From Arthrobacter sp. PAMC 25486 (GTDB lineage Bacteria; Actinomycetota; Actinomycetes; Actinomycetales; Micrococcaceae): 64,000 nucleotides of DNA. The position numbers were made by a program, and so were the translations under genes. Location of the stretch: assembly GCF_000785535.1 (NCBI RefSeq), contig NZ_CP007595.1:992001-1056000 (forward strand), in the 5' to 3' direction. Below, one piece after another: positions 9,743 to 17,486 of this stretch. How positions within the stretch are numbered: position 1 is the first letter of the stretch; every line of letters starts with the position of its first letter. The notes below the pieces were generated by a model, which was not told where the DNA came from, did no database searches, and worked only from the letters and a program-made list of their open reading frames with translations.

Positions 9743-10249
9743 ATGACAGACATGGTCACACTCATCGCCAAAACCACTCCGTTGGAACGGGAGCTTAAAA
9801 TCGCTTCCCGCACCGTGCAGCCGACTGATCTTCCACGCCTAGGCGAGCTTTACTTCACCGCCTATGACGCAGGTGTTGCAGGCGATTCCATTGAAGTTGC
9901 CATCGCCGACATCCAGGCCTCCATGGACGGCAAGTACGGCCAGTTCCTGCCCGACGCCTCCCACGTTGCCTTGGATGAGACCGGCAAGATTGTCGCCGCA
10001 GTGCTCGTTGTTGAGCGCGCCGTGGGCGATGACACTCCGGACTCCCCGTTCATTATCGAGCTCATTACGGACCGTCAGCACCGCCGCCGCGGCCTGGCCG
10101 AAGATCTGGTGATGGCCACCTTGGACACCTTGTTCAACGATGGCCAGAAGGATGTGGCCCTCCGCGTGGAGTCCACGAACTCCGCGGCACTGGCCCTCTA
10201 CCTATCCCTTGATTTCCACCGTTGGTCCCCCGACTCCAGCGAAGACTAG
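9743..10249 (+). CDS. GNAT-family N-acetyltransferase
   Basis: A 168-residue GNAT protein. The acetyl-CoA pyrophosphate loop (motif A, Q/RxxGxG/A) is RQHRRRGLAEDL, followed by an N..S.ALALYLSLDF motif B typical of the fold. The substrate cannot be told from sequence. AAGGAGCG lies just upstream of the ATG. It is transcribed divergently from the dnaE2 unit and runs into the VOC gene 25 bp later. Confidence 0.85.
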   Translation: MTDMVTLIAKTTPLERELKIASRTVQPTDLPRLGELYFTAYDAGVAGDSIEVAIADIQASMDGKYGQFLPDASHVALDETGKIVAAVLVVERAVGDDTPDSPFIIELITDRQHRRRGLAEDLVMATLDTLFNDGQKDVALRVESTNSAALALYLSLDFHRWSPDSSED

Positions 10250-10274
10250 ACGCCGGCGAAGACGCAAGGAAAGC

Positions 10275-10697
10275 ATGGAACAGCGGCTGACGTCCATCAC
10301 CCTTGGGGTCAGGGATGTTGGCCGCTCACGTGCGTTTTACCTTGACCGGCTCGGCTGGCAGGCCCACCACGAGGTTCCCGGCCAGGTCATTTTCCTCCAG
10401 CTCAACCACGGGCTCATCCTGTCCCTGTGGGACCGCGCGGCCATGGCTGCCGAGCTGGGGGTTGCACCGTCCGACGGCGTCCCTCCCGTTACGCTGAGCC
10501 ATAATGTTGGCAGCGTGGCTAAGGTTGATGCGGTCCTGGCGCAGGCGCTCGAGGCGGGTGCCGCCGTCGAGAATCCCGCCGTGCACCATGCGTGGGGCGG
10601 GTACAGCGGGTACGTTGCCGATCCCGACGGCTTCCGCTGGGAGGTCGCCTACAATCCCACCTGGACCGTGGGCGACGCCGGCCACGTCACGGTCTAG
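10275..10697 (+). CDS. VOC/glyoxalase-family protein
   Basis: A 140-residue vicinal-oxygen-chelate protein: ITLGVRDVGRSRAFYLDRLGW at the N-terminus, FLQLNHGLILSLWD, and C-terminal YVADPDGFRWEVAYNP, the usual second metal half-site with a terminal Glu. Members include glyoxalases, dioxygenases and resistance proteins; the sequence does not decide between them. ATG 10275 follows AAGGA at 10266. It lies 25 bp behind the GNAT gene, probably in one transcript. Confidence 0.85.
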   Translation: MEQRLTSITLGVRDVGRSRAFYLDRLGWQAHHEVPGQVIFLQLNHGLILSLWDRAAMAAELGVAPSDGVPPVTLSHNVGSVAKVDAVLAQALEAGAAVENPAVHHAWGGYSGYVADPDGFRWEVAYNPTWTVGDAGHVTV

Positions 10698-10739
10698 CGC
10701 CTGCCGCAGCGCAGGCTGACGCAGGTTACAGGACGCCAG

Positions 10740-11465
10740 TTACAGCACTATGGCCTCGATCAATTCGGGGCCATTGTTGCGCACATTGCCAACAGCGGAG
10801 CTGACCGGATCCAGTTCCCACGCGGCGGCCCGCCCCCAGGCCTCGTCCAAGGCCGCCGCCAGCAACGCCCCCGCATCCTTGGCGGCGGGGTCAAGCCATT
10901 CGGCCAGCCCCTCCCGATCCAGGGGCACAGGAAGCCGGTCATGCAAGGTGGCCAGTTCGCCGTCGGGTGGTGAACCCATGGTCAAGATGGTGCAGGACAG
11001 CAGCCACTGCCCCGGATCCCCATCCGCTTTGGACGGGTCCTTCCACCATTCATACAGCCCAGCAAAGGTGATGAGTGCGCCGTCGGGAGTGTGGACAAAG
11101 TAGGGCTGCTTGGTCTTGCCGTCGGGGGACTTTTTCCATTCGTAATAGCCCTGGACGGGCACGCCGCAGCGCCTTGCCTTGAAGGCTGCCCGAAAGGTTG
11201 GCTTCTCGGCAACTGTTTCGCTGCGGGCGTTGAAGGCGCGCACACCCACTGCGGCATCCTTCGCCCAGCCGGGCACCAGACCCCAGGCGGCGACATGGAT
11301 TTGCCGGTGCACGGCGCCGTCGATGAGCCGTTCCAGCACAATGGGCACGTCGCTGGTGGGAGCAACATTCCACGACGCCCGCAGCTCAAGGGAGGCCTCA
11401 GCCTCGGCCTCCAGCTCGGCCACCAAATCCCCCACAGCCCTTGCCATCACATAGCGTCCACACAT
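10740..11465 (-). CDS. SRAP-domain protein (YedK/HMCES family)
   Basis: A 241-residue SRAP protein that crosslinks to abasic sites in single-stranded DNA. I start at ATG 11465 so that the protein begins MCGRYVM: removal of Met exposes the catalytic Cys2, which forms the thiazolidine bond. Other family signatures are WNVAPTSDVPIV, FNARSET, PVQGYYEWKK (active-site Glu) and LHDRLPVPL with the conserved His. Length is normal. Confidence 0.93.
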   Translation of the reverse strand: MCGRYVMARAVGDLVAELEAEAEASLELRASWNVAPTSDVPIVLERLIDGAVHRQIHVAAWGLVPGWAKDAAVGVRAFNARSETVAEKPTFRAAFKARRCGVPVQGYYEWKKSPDGKTKQPYFVHTPDGALITFAGLYEWWKDPSKADGDPGQWLLSCTILTMGSPPDGELATLHDRLPVPLDREGLAEWLDPAAKDAGALLAAALDEAWGRAAAWELDPVSSAVGNVRNNGPELIEAIVL

Positions 11466-11510
11466 GCCATCCATGGTGGCACAAAATAAGGACTATGCAC
11501 CCCAGCTTTT

Positions 11511-12605
11511 TCAATACGAGGTGCCCATGGCGCCCCGCACCTCTTTGAGGGTCGCCTCAGCAATGGTATTTGCGCGTTCATTGCCCCTCTGCAAAACGCT
11601 GCGGAGATATCCTCGATCCTTGGCATAGTCAGCCCGACGCGCACGGATGGGCGCCAGGTGTTCGTTGACCGCCTCTGTGACCACCTTCTTAAGCGCACCT
11701 GAACCGCCCTGGCCAATCTCCTCAGCCACCTCATGCGGGTCACGGTTTTGGCACAAGGCAGCAAGCAGGAGCAAGCTGGAAACCTCGGGGCGGGCAGCCG
11801 GATCGTAGGAAATGTAGCGAATCGAATCGGTCTTGGCGCCACGGACCAGCCGTGCTGTCTCATCCACTCCGTCCGCCAAGGCGATGGCGTTGCCTCGGCT
11901 CTTGCTCATTTTTCCCCCGTCGGTGCCCAACAGCAGCGGGGCGGCGGACAACAGTGCCTCAGGCTCAGGAAACACGTCACCGGCCCTGCCATATCTGGTA
12001 TTAAAGCGCCGCGCGATCGTCCGAGTCAGCTCCACATGAGGCAGCTGGTCCTGTCCCGCAGGAACCAGGTTTGATTTGCAGAAGAGGATGTCAGCCGCCT
12101 GATGAACCGGATAGGTGAACATCAGGCCGCTGACAGCAGCTTGCCGGGAGTGGACGATCTCATCCTTGACTGTGGGATTCCTGCCCAGCTCGGCGACCGA
12201 GACCAGGCTGAGAAACGGGAGCAACAGCTGGTTCAACGCAGGTATTGCACTGTGGGCAAAGATGGTGGAACGGGCAGGATCCAGGCCGACGGCCAGATAG
12301 TCCAAAACCAGGTTCTCGACATTTTCAGACAGGTGATGGGCCACATCGCGATCGGTCAGGACCTGATAGTCAGCGATGAGCACGAAGGTCTCAACACCCA
12401 GCTCTTGCAGCCGCACCCGATTTTGCAGGGTGCCAAAATAGTGTCCGAGGTGCAGCCGTCCAGTTGGGCGGTCACCTGTCAACACCCGAAACTTGCCGGG
12501 GTCTTCCAGAACGCGTTGTTCCAGAGTCCCTGTTCCGTAGTGGGTCCCATCCGTGTTCCGCATAGTGTCCGGGGTTGTTCGCTGGGGTTCGTGTTGCTTC
12601 ATCAT
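11511..12605 (-). CDS. trpS: tryptophan--tRNA ligase, attenuator-controlled
   Basis: A class I synthetase of 364 residues. HIGH-type motif TGRLHLGH and KMSKS motif GGKMSKSRGN are intact. It charges tRNA-Trp. Start ATG 12605 follows AGGAG at 6-nt spacing; the in-frame start at 12701 would be inside the leader. The leader holds a complete Trp attenuator (see separate entries). In Streptomyces, an auxiliary indolmycin-resistant TrpRS is known to be regulated by ribosome-mediated attenuation, so I infer a similar auxiliary enzyme. Whether a second, housekeeping trpS exists lies outside the window. Confidence 0.93.
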   Translation of the reverse strand: MMKQHEPQRTTPDTMRNTDGTHYGTGTLEQRVLEDPGKFRVLTGDRPTGRLHLGHYFGTLQNRVRLQELGVETFVLIADYQVLTDRDVAHHLSENVENLVLDYLAVGLDPARSTIFAHSAIPALNQLLLPFLSLVSVAELGRNPTVKDEIVHSRQAAVSGLMFTYPVHQAADILFCKSNLVPAGQDQLPHVELTRTIARRFNTRYGRAGDVFPEPEALLSAAPLLLGTDGGKMSKSRGNAIALADGVDETARLVRGAKTDSIRYISYDPAARPEVSSLLLLAALCQNRDPHEVAEEIGQGGSGALKKVVTEAVNEHLAPIRARRADYAKDRGYLRSVLQRGNERANTIAEATLKEVRGAMGTSY

Positions 12606-12663
12606 GCTGGGCTCCTGGTCAGTTGTTAGGCACCGTTGCGACGGCGTCCCCACTGCAGGGCAC

Positions 12664-12689
12664 AAAAAAGGCCGTCCTTGCGAACGGCC
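12664..12689 (-). terminator. attenuator terminator (3:4 hairpin) before trpS
   Basis: On the minus strand GGCCGT and ACGGCC pair around an 8-nt loop and are followed directly by TTTTTT, a canonical intrinsic terminator. It lies about 60 nt upstream of trpS and downstream of a Trp-Trp leader peptide. Its 5' arm can instead pair with 12709-12716 (GAACGGCC with GGCCGTTC), which would prevent termination. Confidence 0.88.
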
Positions 12690-12708
12690 GCGATCCTTCA
12701 CATGGCAT

Positions 12709-12728
12709 GGCCGTTCCTACAAGGAACG
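12709..12728 (-). promoter_or_regulatory. attenuator 1:2 hairpin and antiterminator strand
   Basis: Region 1 (12723-12728, CGTTCC) pairs with GGAACG in region 2 (12709-12717, GGAACGGCC). Region 2 can instead pair over 8 bp with region 3 (GGCCGTTC, within 12682-12689). Region 1 immediately follows the two Trp codons of the leader peptide, so a ribosome stalled there would cover it and free region 2. Confidence 0.85.
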
Positions 12729-12758
12729 CCACCACGCCAAACTCTGTGAATATTGCAT
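12717..12758 (-). CDS. Trp-rich leader peptide of the trpS attenuator
   Basis: A 13-codon open frame, MQYSQSLAWWRSL, with tandem TGG codons 9 and 10. It sits between a promoter-like -10 and the terminator hairpin. No Shine-Dalgarno sequence precedes it, and the -10 hexamer lies only 8 nt upstream of ATG, so the message is probably leaderless, a common actinobacterial mode. Low charged tRNA-Trp would stall the ribosome at the Trp codons and let trpS be transcribed. Confidence 0.82.
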   Translation of the reverse strand: MQYSQSLAWWRSL

Positions 12759-12766
12759 GAGACGAG

Positions 12767-12772
12767 ACTATA
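12767..12772 (-). promoter_or_regulatory. -10 element of the trpS leader promoter
   Basis: TATAGT on the minus strand, one base from TATAAT. The expected start of transcription falls at or within 1-2 nt of the leader peptide ATG (12758). The matching -35 region is weak. Confidence 0.55.
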
Positions 12773-12934
12773 CCAGGACCACCCGTCCTTTCTTTGCGCT
12801 TATTGAGCCAATGATGAGCAGTCAAGACCCATCAGGACGCCGCTGGGGCACCTCCGAAAAATGAGGAATATGCACCTCAGCCGGTAGCGTTGTGCCTGGT
12901 AGCAACAACAATTCATCTTCCTAGGAGCTTTGAC

Positions 12935-13192
12935 GTGGATTTCACCCCCGAGACCGGATCAATCACCATGTTTTCCACCACCTGGTGCGGCTACTGCAAG
13001 CGCCTGAAGAAGCAGCTTGACACTGCAGGGATTGGCTACACGGAGATCAACATCGAGGACGTTCCCGGCACCGCCGAACTCGTTGAAAGCCTCAACGGCG
13101 GCAACCAGACGGTCCCCACCGTACTGTTCCCGGATGGCACCGCAGCCACCAACCCCTCACTGAACGATGTGAAGGCCAAGCTGGGCGTCTAG
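12935..13192 (+). CDS. mrx1: mycoredoxin / glutaredoxin-like protein
   Basis: An 85-residue thioredoxin-fold protein with a CGYC redox motif in FSTTWCGYCKRLKKQL and the cis-proline in TVPTVLF. Mycoredoxin-1 reduces mixed disulfides between proteins and mycothiol. Start GTG 12935 has AGGAG 7 nt upstream and gives the usual family length; an in-frame start at 12890 would add 15 atypical residues. It lies upstream of a mycothiol-dependent dehydrogenase, which supports a mycothiol role. Confidence 0.88.
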   Translation: MDFTPETGSITMFSTTWCGYCKRLKKQLDTAGIGYTEINIEDVPGTAELVESLNGGNQTVPTVLFPDGTAATNPSLNDVKAKLGV

Positions 13193-13232
13193 CCTGCGGG
13201 CACTCCGCCGGCAAACGCCGCGGCGTTGCCTC

Positions 13233-13335
13233 ACCATAAAGAGCTCCTTCGGCACCAATGGCTGTAGCCTGTCAGGACCCCCATTGAATGTTCCTTGCAC
13301 AAGGAACATGGCTGATTCAAGGAGCTCTTTATGGT
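13233..13335 (+). promoter_or_regulatory. 17-bp inverted repeat spanning the RBS and ATG of the mycothiol dehydrogenase
   Basis: ACCATAAAGAGCTCCTT (13233-13249) is the exact complement of AAGGAGCTCTTTATGGT (13319-13335), which contains the Shine-Dalgarno sequence and the start codon. The 69-nt loop holds a second perfect dyad with 10-bp arms at 13288-13309. In an mRNA starting upstream, this would fold into a hairpin that hides the start site. Confidence 0.75.
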
Positions 13336-14431
13336 TAACAAGACCGTTCACAAGGTCAAGGGCGCGGTGGTGCTGGCCAAGGACGCACCGGTCACGTTGG
13401 AAACTGTCCTGGTGCCGGACCCCGGACCCGGCGAGGTGCTGGTTGACATCCTGACCAGCGGCGTCTGCCACACCGACCTGCACTACAAACAGGGAGGCAT
13501 CAGCGACGACTTCCCGTTCCTGCTGGGACACGAGGCCACCGGCGTGGTCAACACGGTGGGCGCCGGCGTCACCAACGTGGTGCCGGGCGACCGGGTGATC
13601 CTGAACTGGCGTGCCGTGTGCGGCAACTGCCGCGCCTGTGCCAAGGGCCAGGCCCAGTACTGCTTCAACACAGCCAATGCCACGCAGAAGATGACCCTGG
13701 AGGACGGTACGGTCCTCTCCCCCGCACTGGGCATCGGGGCTTTCATTGAGAAGACCCTGGTTGCCGCTGGGCAATGCACCAAGGTCGACGCCGATGTGGA
13801 CCCTGCCGCTGTTGGCCTCCTTGGCTGTGGCATCATGGCGGGCCTCGGTGCCGCCATCAACACCGGCGGCGTCAAGCGCGGGGACACCGTGGCCGTGATT
13901 GGCTGCGGCGGTGTTGGTGCGGCAGCCATTGCCGGCGCCGCCCTCGCCGGAGCCACCACCGTCATCGCCGTGGACCGGGATCCCAAGAAGCTGGCCGCAG
14001 CCGTGGCACTCGGGGCAACCCACACGGTCAACGCCTCCCAGGAGGACGCTGTCGTTGCCATCCAAAACCACACCGGTGGTTTCGGGGCAGATGTGGTGAT
14101 TGACGCCGTCGGACGTCCCGAAACCTACAAGCAGGCCTTCTATGCCCGTGATCTGGCCGGCACTGTGGTCCTGGTGGGCGTGCCCACCCCTGAGATGACT
14201 CTCGAACTCCCGCTGCTGGACGTGTTTGGCCGCGGAGGCTCGCTGAAGTCGTCCTGGTACGGCGACTGCCTGCCTTCGCGCGACTTCCCCATGCTCGTGG
14301 AGCTGTACAAGCAGGGCAAACTGGACCTTGACGCCTTTGTCAGCGAACGCATCACCATCAACGACATTGAGGCCGCATTCACCAAAATGGGCGAGGGCTC
14401 AGTGCTGCGATCGGTGGTGGAGTTCGCATGA
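13331..14431 (+). CDS. mscR: S-(hydroxymethyl)mycothiol dehydrogenase (formaldehyde dehydrogenase / nitrosothiol reductase)
   Basis: A 366-residue zinc-dependent medium-chain dehydrogenase. The catalytic zinc cysteine is in GVCHTDLHY (about 46), structural zinc cysteines are in [15 protein letters not shown] (about 97-111), and the NAD-binding loop is [10 protein letters not shown]. It closely resembles the mycothiol-dependent enzymes (AdhE/MscR) that oxidise S-hydroxymethyl-mycothiol to the formyl form and reduce S-nitrosomycothiol. The next gene overlaps its stop by 4 nt. A long inverted repeat covers its RBS and start. Confidence 0.93.
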   Translation: MVNKTVHKVKGAVVLAKDAPVTLETVLVPDPGPGEVLVDILTSGVCHTDLHYKQGGISDDFPFLLGHEATGVVNTVGAGVTNVVPGDRVILNWRAVCGNCRACAKGQAQYCFNTANATQKMTLEDGTVLSPALGIGAFIEKTLVAAGQCTKVDADVDPAAVGLLGCGIMAGLGAAINTGGVKRGDTVAVIGCGGVGAAAIAGAALAGATTVIAVDRDPKKLAAAVALGATHTVNASQEDAVVAIQNHTGGFGADVVIDAVGRPETYKQAFYARDLAGTVVLVGVPTPEMTLELPLLDVFGRGGSLKSSWYGDCLPSRDFPMLVELYKQGKLDLDAFVSERITINDIEAAFTKMGEGSVLRSVVEFA

Positions 14432-15048
14432 GCGCACGCATTGAACGCCTGATCACCTCAGGGACTTTCTCGCTCGATGGCGGCACCTGGGACGTGGACA
14501 ACAACGTGTGGATCGTGGGTGACGACGCCGAGGTGTACGTGATCGACCCCGCCCACAATCCGGCCGCCATCAGGGAGACCGTGGGGGAACGCTCCGTCAA
14601 GGCGGTGCTGCTGACGCACGGCCACGACGACCACATTCGCTTCGCCCGCGACTTTGCCGCCTTGGTGGGCGCACCCGTGCTGATGAACCCGGCCGACCAG
14701 ATGCTGTGGGAGGACATTTTCCCTGGCACCACCCCGGATGCCCCCATCGCTGAGGGCGACGTCTTTGAGGTGGCAGGCACACGTTTGACGGCACTGCACA
14801 CCCCAGGGCACTCCCCCGGGTCAACGTGTTTCTACGCAGCATCCCTGGGCACGGTGTTCACCGGCGACACGCTGTTCAACGGCGGCCCGGGAGCCACCGG
14901 GCGCTCGTACAGCGACTTCCCGACCATTGTGAAGTCGATTTCCGAGCGGCTCATGACCCTGCCGCCGGAGACCGTTGTCAATACCGGCCACGGCGACTCC
15001 ACCACCATTGCCGCCGAGGCACCGGGGATTGCGGCGGCTGGGCTGTAA
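14428..15048 (+). CDS. MBL-fold metallo-hydrolase
   Basis: A 206-residue metallo-beta-lactamase-fold hydrolase with the HGHDDH zinc motif (about residue 66), further ligands in [10 protein letters not shown] and FTGDTLF, and NTGHGDST near the end. Its ATGA overlap with the mycothiol dehydrogenase mirrors the mycobacterial arrangement (MscR followed by Rv2260-type hydrolase). I infer that it hydrolyses the S-formyl-mycothiol product; glyoxalase II-like activity is the alternative. Confidence 0.9.
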   Translation: MSARIERLITSGTFSLDGGTWDVDNNVWIVGDDAEVYVIDPAHNPAAIRETVGERSVKAVLLTHGHDDHIRFARDFAALVGAPVLMNPADQMLWEDIFPGTTPDAPIAEGDVFEVAGTRLTALHTPGHSPGSTCFYAASLGTVFTGDTLFNGGPGATGRSYSDFPTIVKSISERLMTLPPETVVNTGHGDSTTIAAEAPGIAAAGL

Positions 15049-15076
15049 GCCTGGTAGGGACTGGCCCGTTTATGTG

Positions 15077-15121
15077 GGCAGGTGAGGCGGGTATTCTGAC
15101 CGAATACCCACCTCGCCTGCC
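15077..15121. terminator. bidirectional 20-bp hairpin
   Basis: Two 20-base arms (15077-15096 and 15102-15121) pair throughout if two G-U pairs are allowed, with a 5-nt loop. It lies between two convergent genes (MBL hydrolase and LplA-like), as expected for a shared terminator, but it lacks a clear T-run. Confidence 0.6.
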
Positions 15122-15191
15122 AAATCATTGACGGCGCAGATTTATGCTCGAGCGCGGTGCACAAGTGAACTGCAATCACACCCGCTGACGG

Positions 15192-15899
15192 TCATGCCAA
15201 GCGCGTGTGGTGCGCGTACGCCGCCAGGACCGCAGCTTGCACGTCATCCACGGTGACGCCCGGTCGCAGGTCCTCAACCGCGCCCGCCGTGGCAGGGTCC
15301 CAGTCCAGGCCCAGCGCCCTATACGAGTCAACCAGCACGTTGCGGATGGGTGCCGAGTTCTCCACGACAATGACTGAACTGAACAGCCACGCACCCGCGA
15401 CCACGCGCTGCGCCGTGCCCACCAGCTTGATACTGGAAGCGCCGCCCCTGCCATAGACGCTGAACTCACCCGGGCAGTATTCCCCCGGGATCTCTCCCAC
15501 GCCTGCGTCAACACGCAGGGAACGTAACGCCCCTGTAAACAGCTCGCCGAAGAAGGCAAAACGGGCCTTGGCGCCGGCAATGGCGTCATCCTCAGGCTGA
15601 ATGTGGTCCACGATCAAAGTGCCTTGGTGGTAGGCGGCAGCCCTGCCGCCGGCACGCCGCACGGCAGGCACAAAACCGTTGTCCCGGGCCGCCTGCTGCG
15701 CTGCGGCAAAACCGGGCAGCTTGGCGTCGCGCTGCCCGAAGGCGACTGTCGGTTCGGGCCGGTAAAAGCGCAACATCGCCTCGCGGCTGCCGGTCTTGAC
15801 CTCGGCCAACAGCTCAAGGGCTTGGTTGAGGTCGGCTTCGGCGCCGCGGTTGACTAGTTGGTGGTGGACTTCCAGCGCTGGCGCCAGCAAGGGGCTCAC
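15192..15899 (-). CDS. lipoate--protein ligase A-like protein
   Basis: A 235-residue member of the biotin/lipoate ligase family. It has RRAGGRAAAYHQGTL, equivalent to the lipoyl-binding RRxxGGxxVxHxxG motif, and the conserved lysine in SSIKLVGTAQRVV. It may attach lipoate or octanoate to carrier domains. GTG 15899 overlaps the thioesterase stop (GTGA), so the two are translationally coupled; the longer frame upstream is a shadow of that gene. No separate C-terminal accessory domain is present. Confidence 0.82.
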   Translation of the reverse strand: MSPLLAPALEVHHQLVNRGAEADLNQALELLAEVKTGSREAMLRFYRPEPTVAFGQRDAKLPGFAAAQQAARDNGFVPAVRRAGGRAAAYHQGTLIVDHIQPEDDAIAGAKARFAFFGELFTGALRSLRVDAGVGEIPGEYCPGEFSVYGRGGASSIKLVGTAQRVVAGAWLFSSVIVVENSAPIRNVLVDSYRALGLDWDPATAGAVEDLRPGVTVDDVQAAVLAAYAHHTRLA

Positions 15900-16717
15900 C
15901 TGGCGTGAGGGAGGGGACGCACCGTCAGGATCTGCTCGGACCGCCCAAAGGGACCCTCCACATCGTGCAGCACCGAGGAGGTGAGGCCAACTCCGTCGGA
16001 CCCTATGGTGACCCTCGTGTCCAGGCCCAGCCATTCGCCCACGGGCTCACGGTACAGGTGGATTGAGAGGTCAACGTTGGGGTACATCCAGCCGCCAGGC
16101 TCCGGTGCCATGCGGGCGGACACTCCGTTGGCGCTGTCGACCAACCCCAGCAGGCGCACCAAAGCGGAGGCGTGCTCTCCGCCGTCGAGCATGGTGAAGG
16201 GACTGTGCAGCCAGGCCCGGCCGCGGCCAGGGCGGTGCTCGGGCAGGGAACGGCCTTCAAGAGTCTTGATGAAGCCACCTGGCCAGGTGCTCATGCCGTC
16301 CCACGGCGCCGACTCCTCAAGGCTGCCCATGGGCTCATCCTCGTAAGCTTCAACGGCGGTGGTGTCATTTTTTTGCAGGCGCCAGGCTGTGGCACGAACC
16401 GCCGGACGGCCCTGGGCCAGCAATTCTGCCTGAACCAGTTCAATGGTCCGCCCCGGGCGCAGCAACGTGGTTTCAATGGTGAATTCACCGGCGGGGATCA
16501 GCCCAAGAATGTCAAAGTTGATGCGGACGAGGCGCATGTCATCACGCGACTGGAATTGCTCCAGCGCATGGACCATGATGCCGGCCACGGGAGCCATGTG
16601 CTGCTCATGCGGATTCCAGGCACCCTGGGCGTGGCCGGTTGATTCGTAGCGGTTCCCGCCCAGATGGCGGTAATACGAAGTGGCTTCGACGGCTGTGAGT
16701 GTTGTGGTGTCGTCCAT
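15896..16717 (-). CDS. acyl-CoA thioesterase family (double hotdog) protein
   Basis: A 273-residue TesB-like protein with two hotdog halves; the middle shows WLHSPFTMLDGG and the C-terminal half WMYPNVDLSIHLYREPVGEWLGLDTRVTIGSDG, characteristic of actinobacterial thioesterases. It probably cleaves acyl-CoA. I start at ATG 16717 (MDDTTT); the frame is open to 16750. It is coupled to the lipoate-ligase-like gene, a pairing compatible with fatty-acyl or octanoyl metabolism. Confidence 0.8.
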   Translation of the reverse strand: MDDTTTLTAVEATSYYRHLGGNRYESTGHAQGAWNPHEQHMAPVAGIMVHALEQFQSRDDMRLVRINFDILGLIPAGEFTIETTLLRPGRTIELVQAELLAQGRPAVRATAWRLQKNDTTAVEAYEDEPMGSLEESAPWDGMSTWPGGFIKTLEGRSLPEHRPGRGRAWLHSPFTMLDGGEHASALVRLLGLVDSANGVSARMAPEPGGWMYPNVDLSIHLYREPVGEWLGLDTRVTIGSDGVGLTSSVLHDVEGPFGRSEQILTVRPLPHAR

Positions 16718-16843
16718 GGCAACGACTCTACCGCCAGTCGCAGCATCCACGGAAAATCACCGCGGCCCGTGAAGTCCGCCGGACAGCAGCATGCACGCCG
16801 GGCGAGTGGGGACCTGCCGTGACTCAGCTGTGTTGCGTGGCGG

Positions 16844-17383
16844 CTAGGCCTGGACGGTTGGGGTGCCGGGAACTTCCACACCCATTACGGGGCAGTCCTC
16901 CATGGCGGCCGCATCGAGCTTGCGGGTGCGTGAGACACGGAAGAGGTGCACTCCGAGGAGCACGACACCAACGGCCAGCACGAGTAGGACAAGGGCCAGC
17001 GGCGACCCTGCGGCGGCCGCGATGGCTGCGTCGAAGGTGGCGAGGCCGATCGTTGCATAGATGCAGGCCCAGGCGATGGAACCAACAATGGTGGCAGGGA
17101 TATAGCGGCGCAGTGGCATACGGCCCAGTCCGGCCGCCATGTTGATCGCGGTCTGGACACCAATGGTCAAGAAACTGACACTGACGGCCGGGGCGCCCCA
17201 GCGGGCGATGACCTTCTCTGCACGCAGCACTGCCGGTGAGTCCAGGTGCTTTTGCAGCTTCGTCTTGCGCCCGCCGGCGGCAAGGCCCCGGCCCGCCCAG
17301 TAGGTGCCGTTGGAGCGCAGCATGACGATCACGAACAGGATCAGGAAAGCCCACACAAACGGAAGTGAAACAATGCTGTCCAT
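16844..17383 (-). CDS. DedA/VTT-like small membrane protein
   Basis: A protein of about 179 residues with four or so hydrophobic helices. It shows an N-terminal helix, WGAPAVSVSFLTIGVQTAINMAAGL in the middle (the VTT-type GxPxxxxxxP/G region), and a long hydrophobic C-terminal helix. I assign it to the DedA/SNARE-associated superfamily of lipid-flipping membrane proteins with moderate confidence. Two in-frame ATGs (17386 and 17383) are equally possible. Iron-box-like sequences lie upstream. Confidence 0.65.
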   Translation of the reverse strand: MDSIVSLPFVWAFLILFVIVMLRSNGTYWAGRGLAAGGRKTKLQKHLDSPAVLRAEKVIARWGAPAVSVSFLTIGVQTAINMAAGLGRMPLRRYIPATIVGSIAWACIYATIGLATFDAAIAAAAGSPLALVLLVLAVGVVLLGVHLFRVSRTRKLDAAAMEDCPVMGVEVPGTPTVQA

Positions 17384-17440
17384 CATGAGTGCGAACGACC
17401 CCCTGGGGAAGAAAATAATATAGCCACAGAATGCTGCGCT

Positions 17441-17486
17441 ATTAGTCTTACCTTATCGTAGCGAACACAGGCAAGGTTGCCCTAAT
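17441..17486 (-). promoter_or_regulatory. candidate IdeR/DtxR iron boxes upstream of the DedA-like gene
   Basis: Minus-strand ATAAGGTAAGACTAAT (17441-17456) matches about 11 of 15 positions of the DtxR/IdeR consensus TTAGGTTAGGCTAACCTAA, and TTAGGGCAACCTTGCC (17471-17486) is a second partial match. The first overlaps the -35 position of a promoter whose -10 would be TATATT at 17417-17422. Confidence 0.45.
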
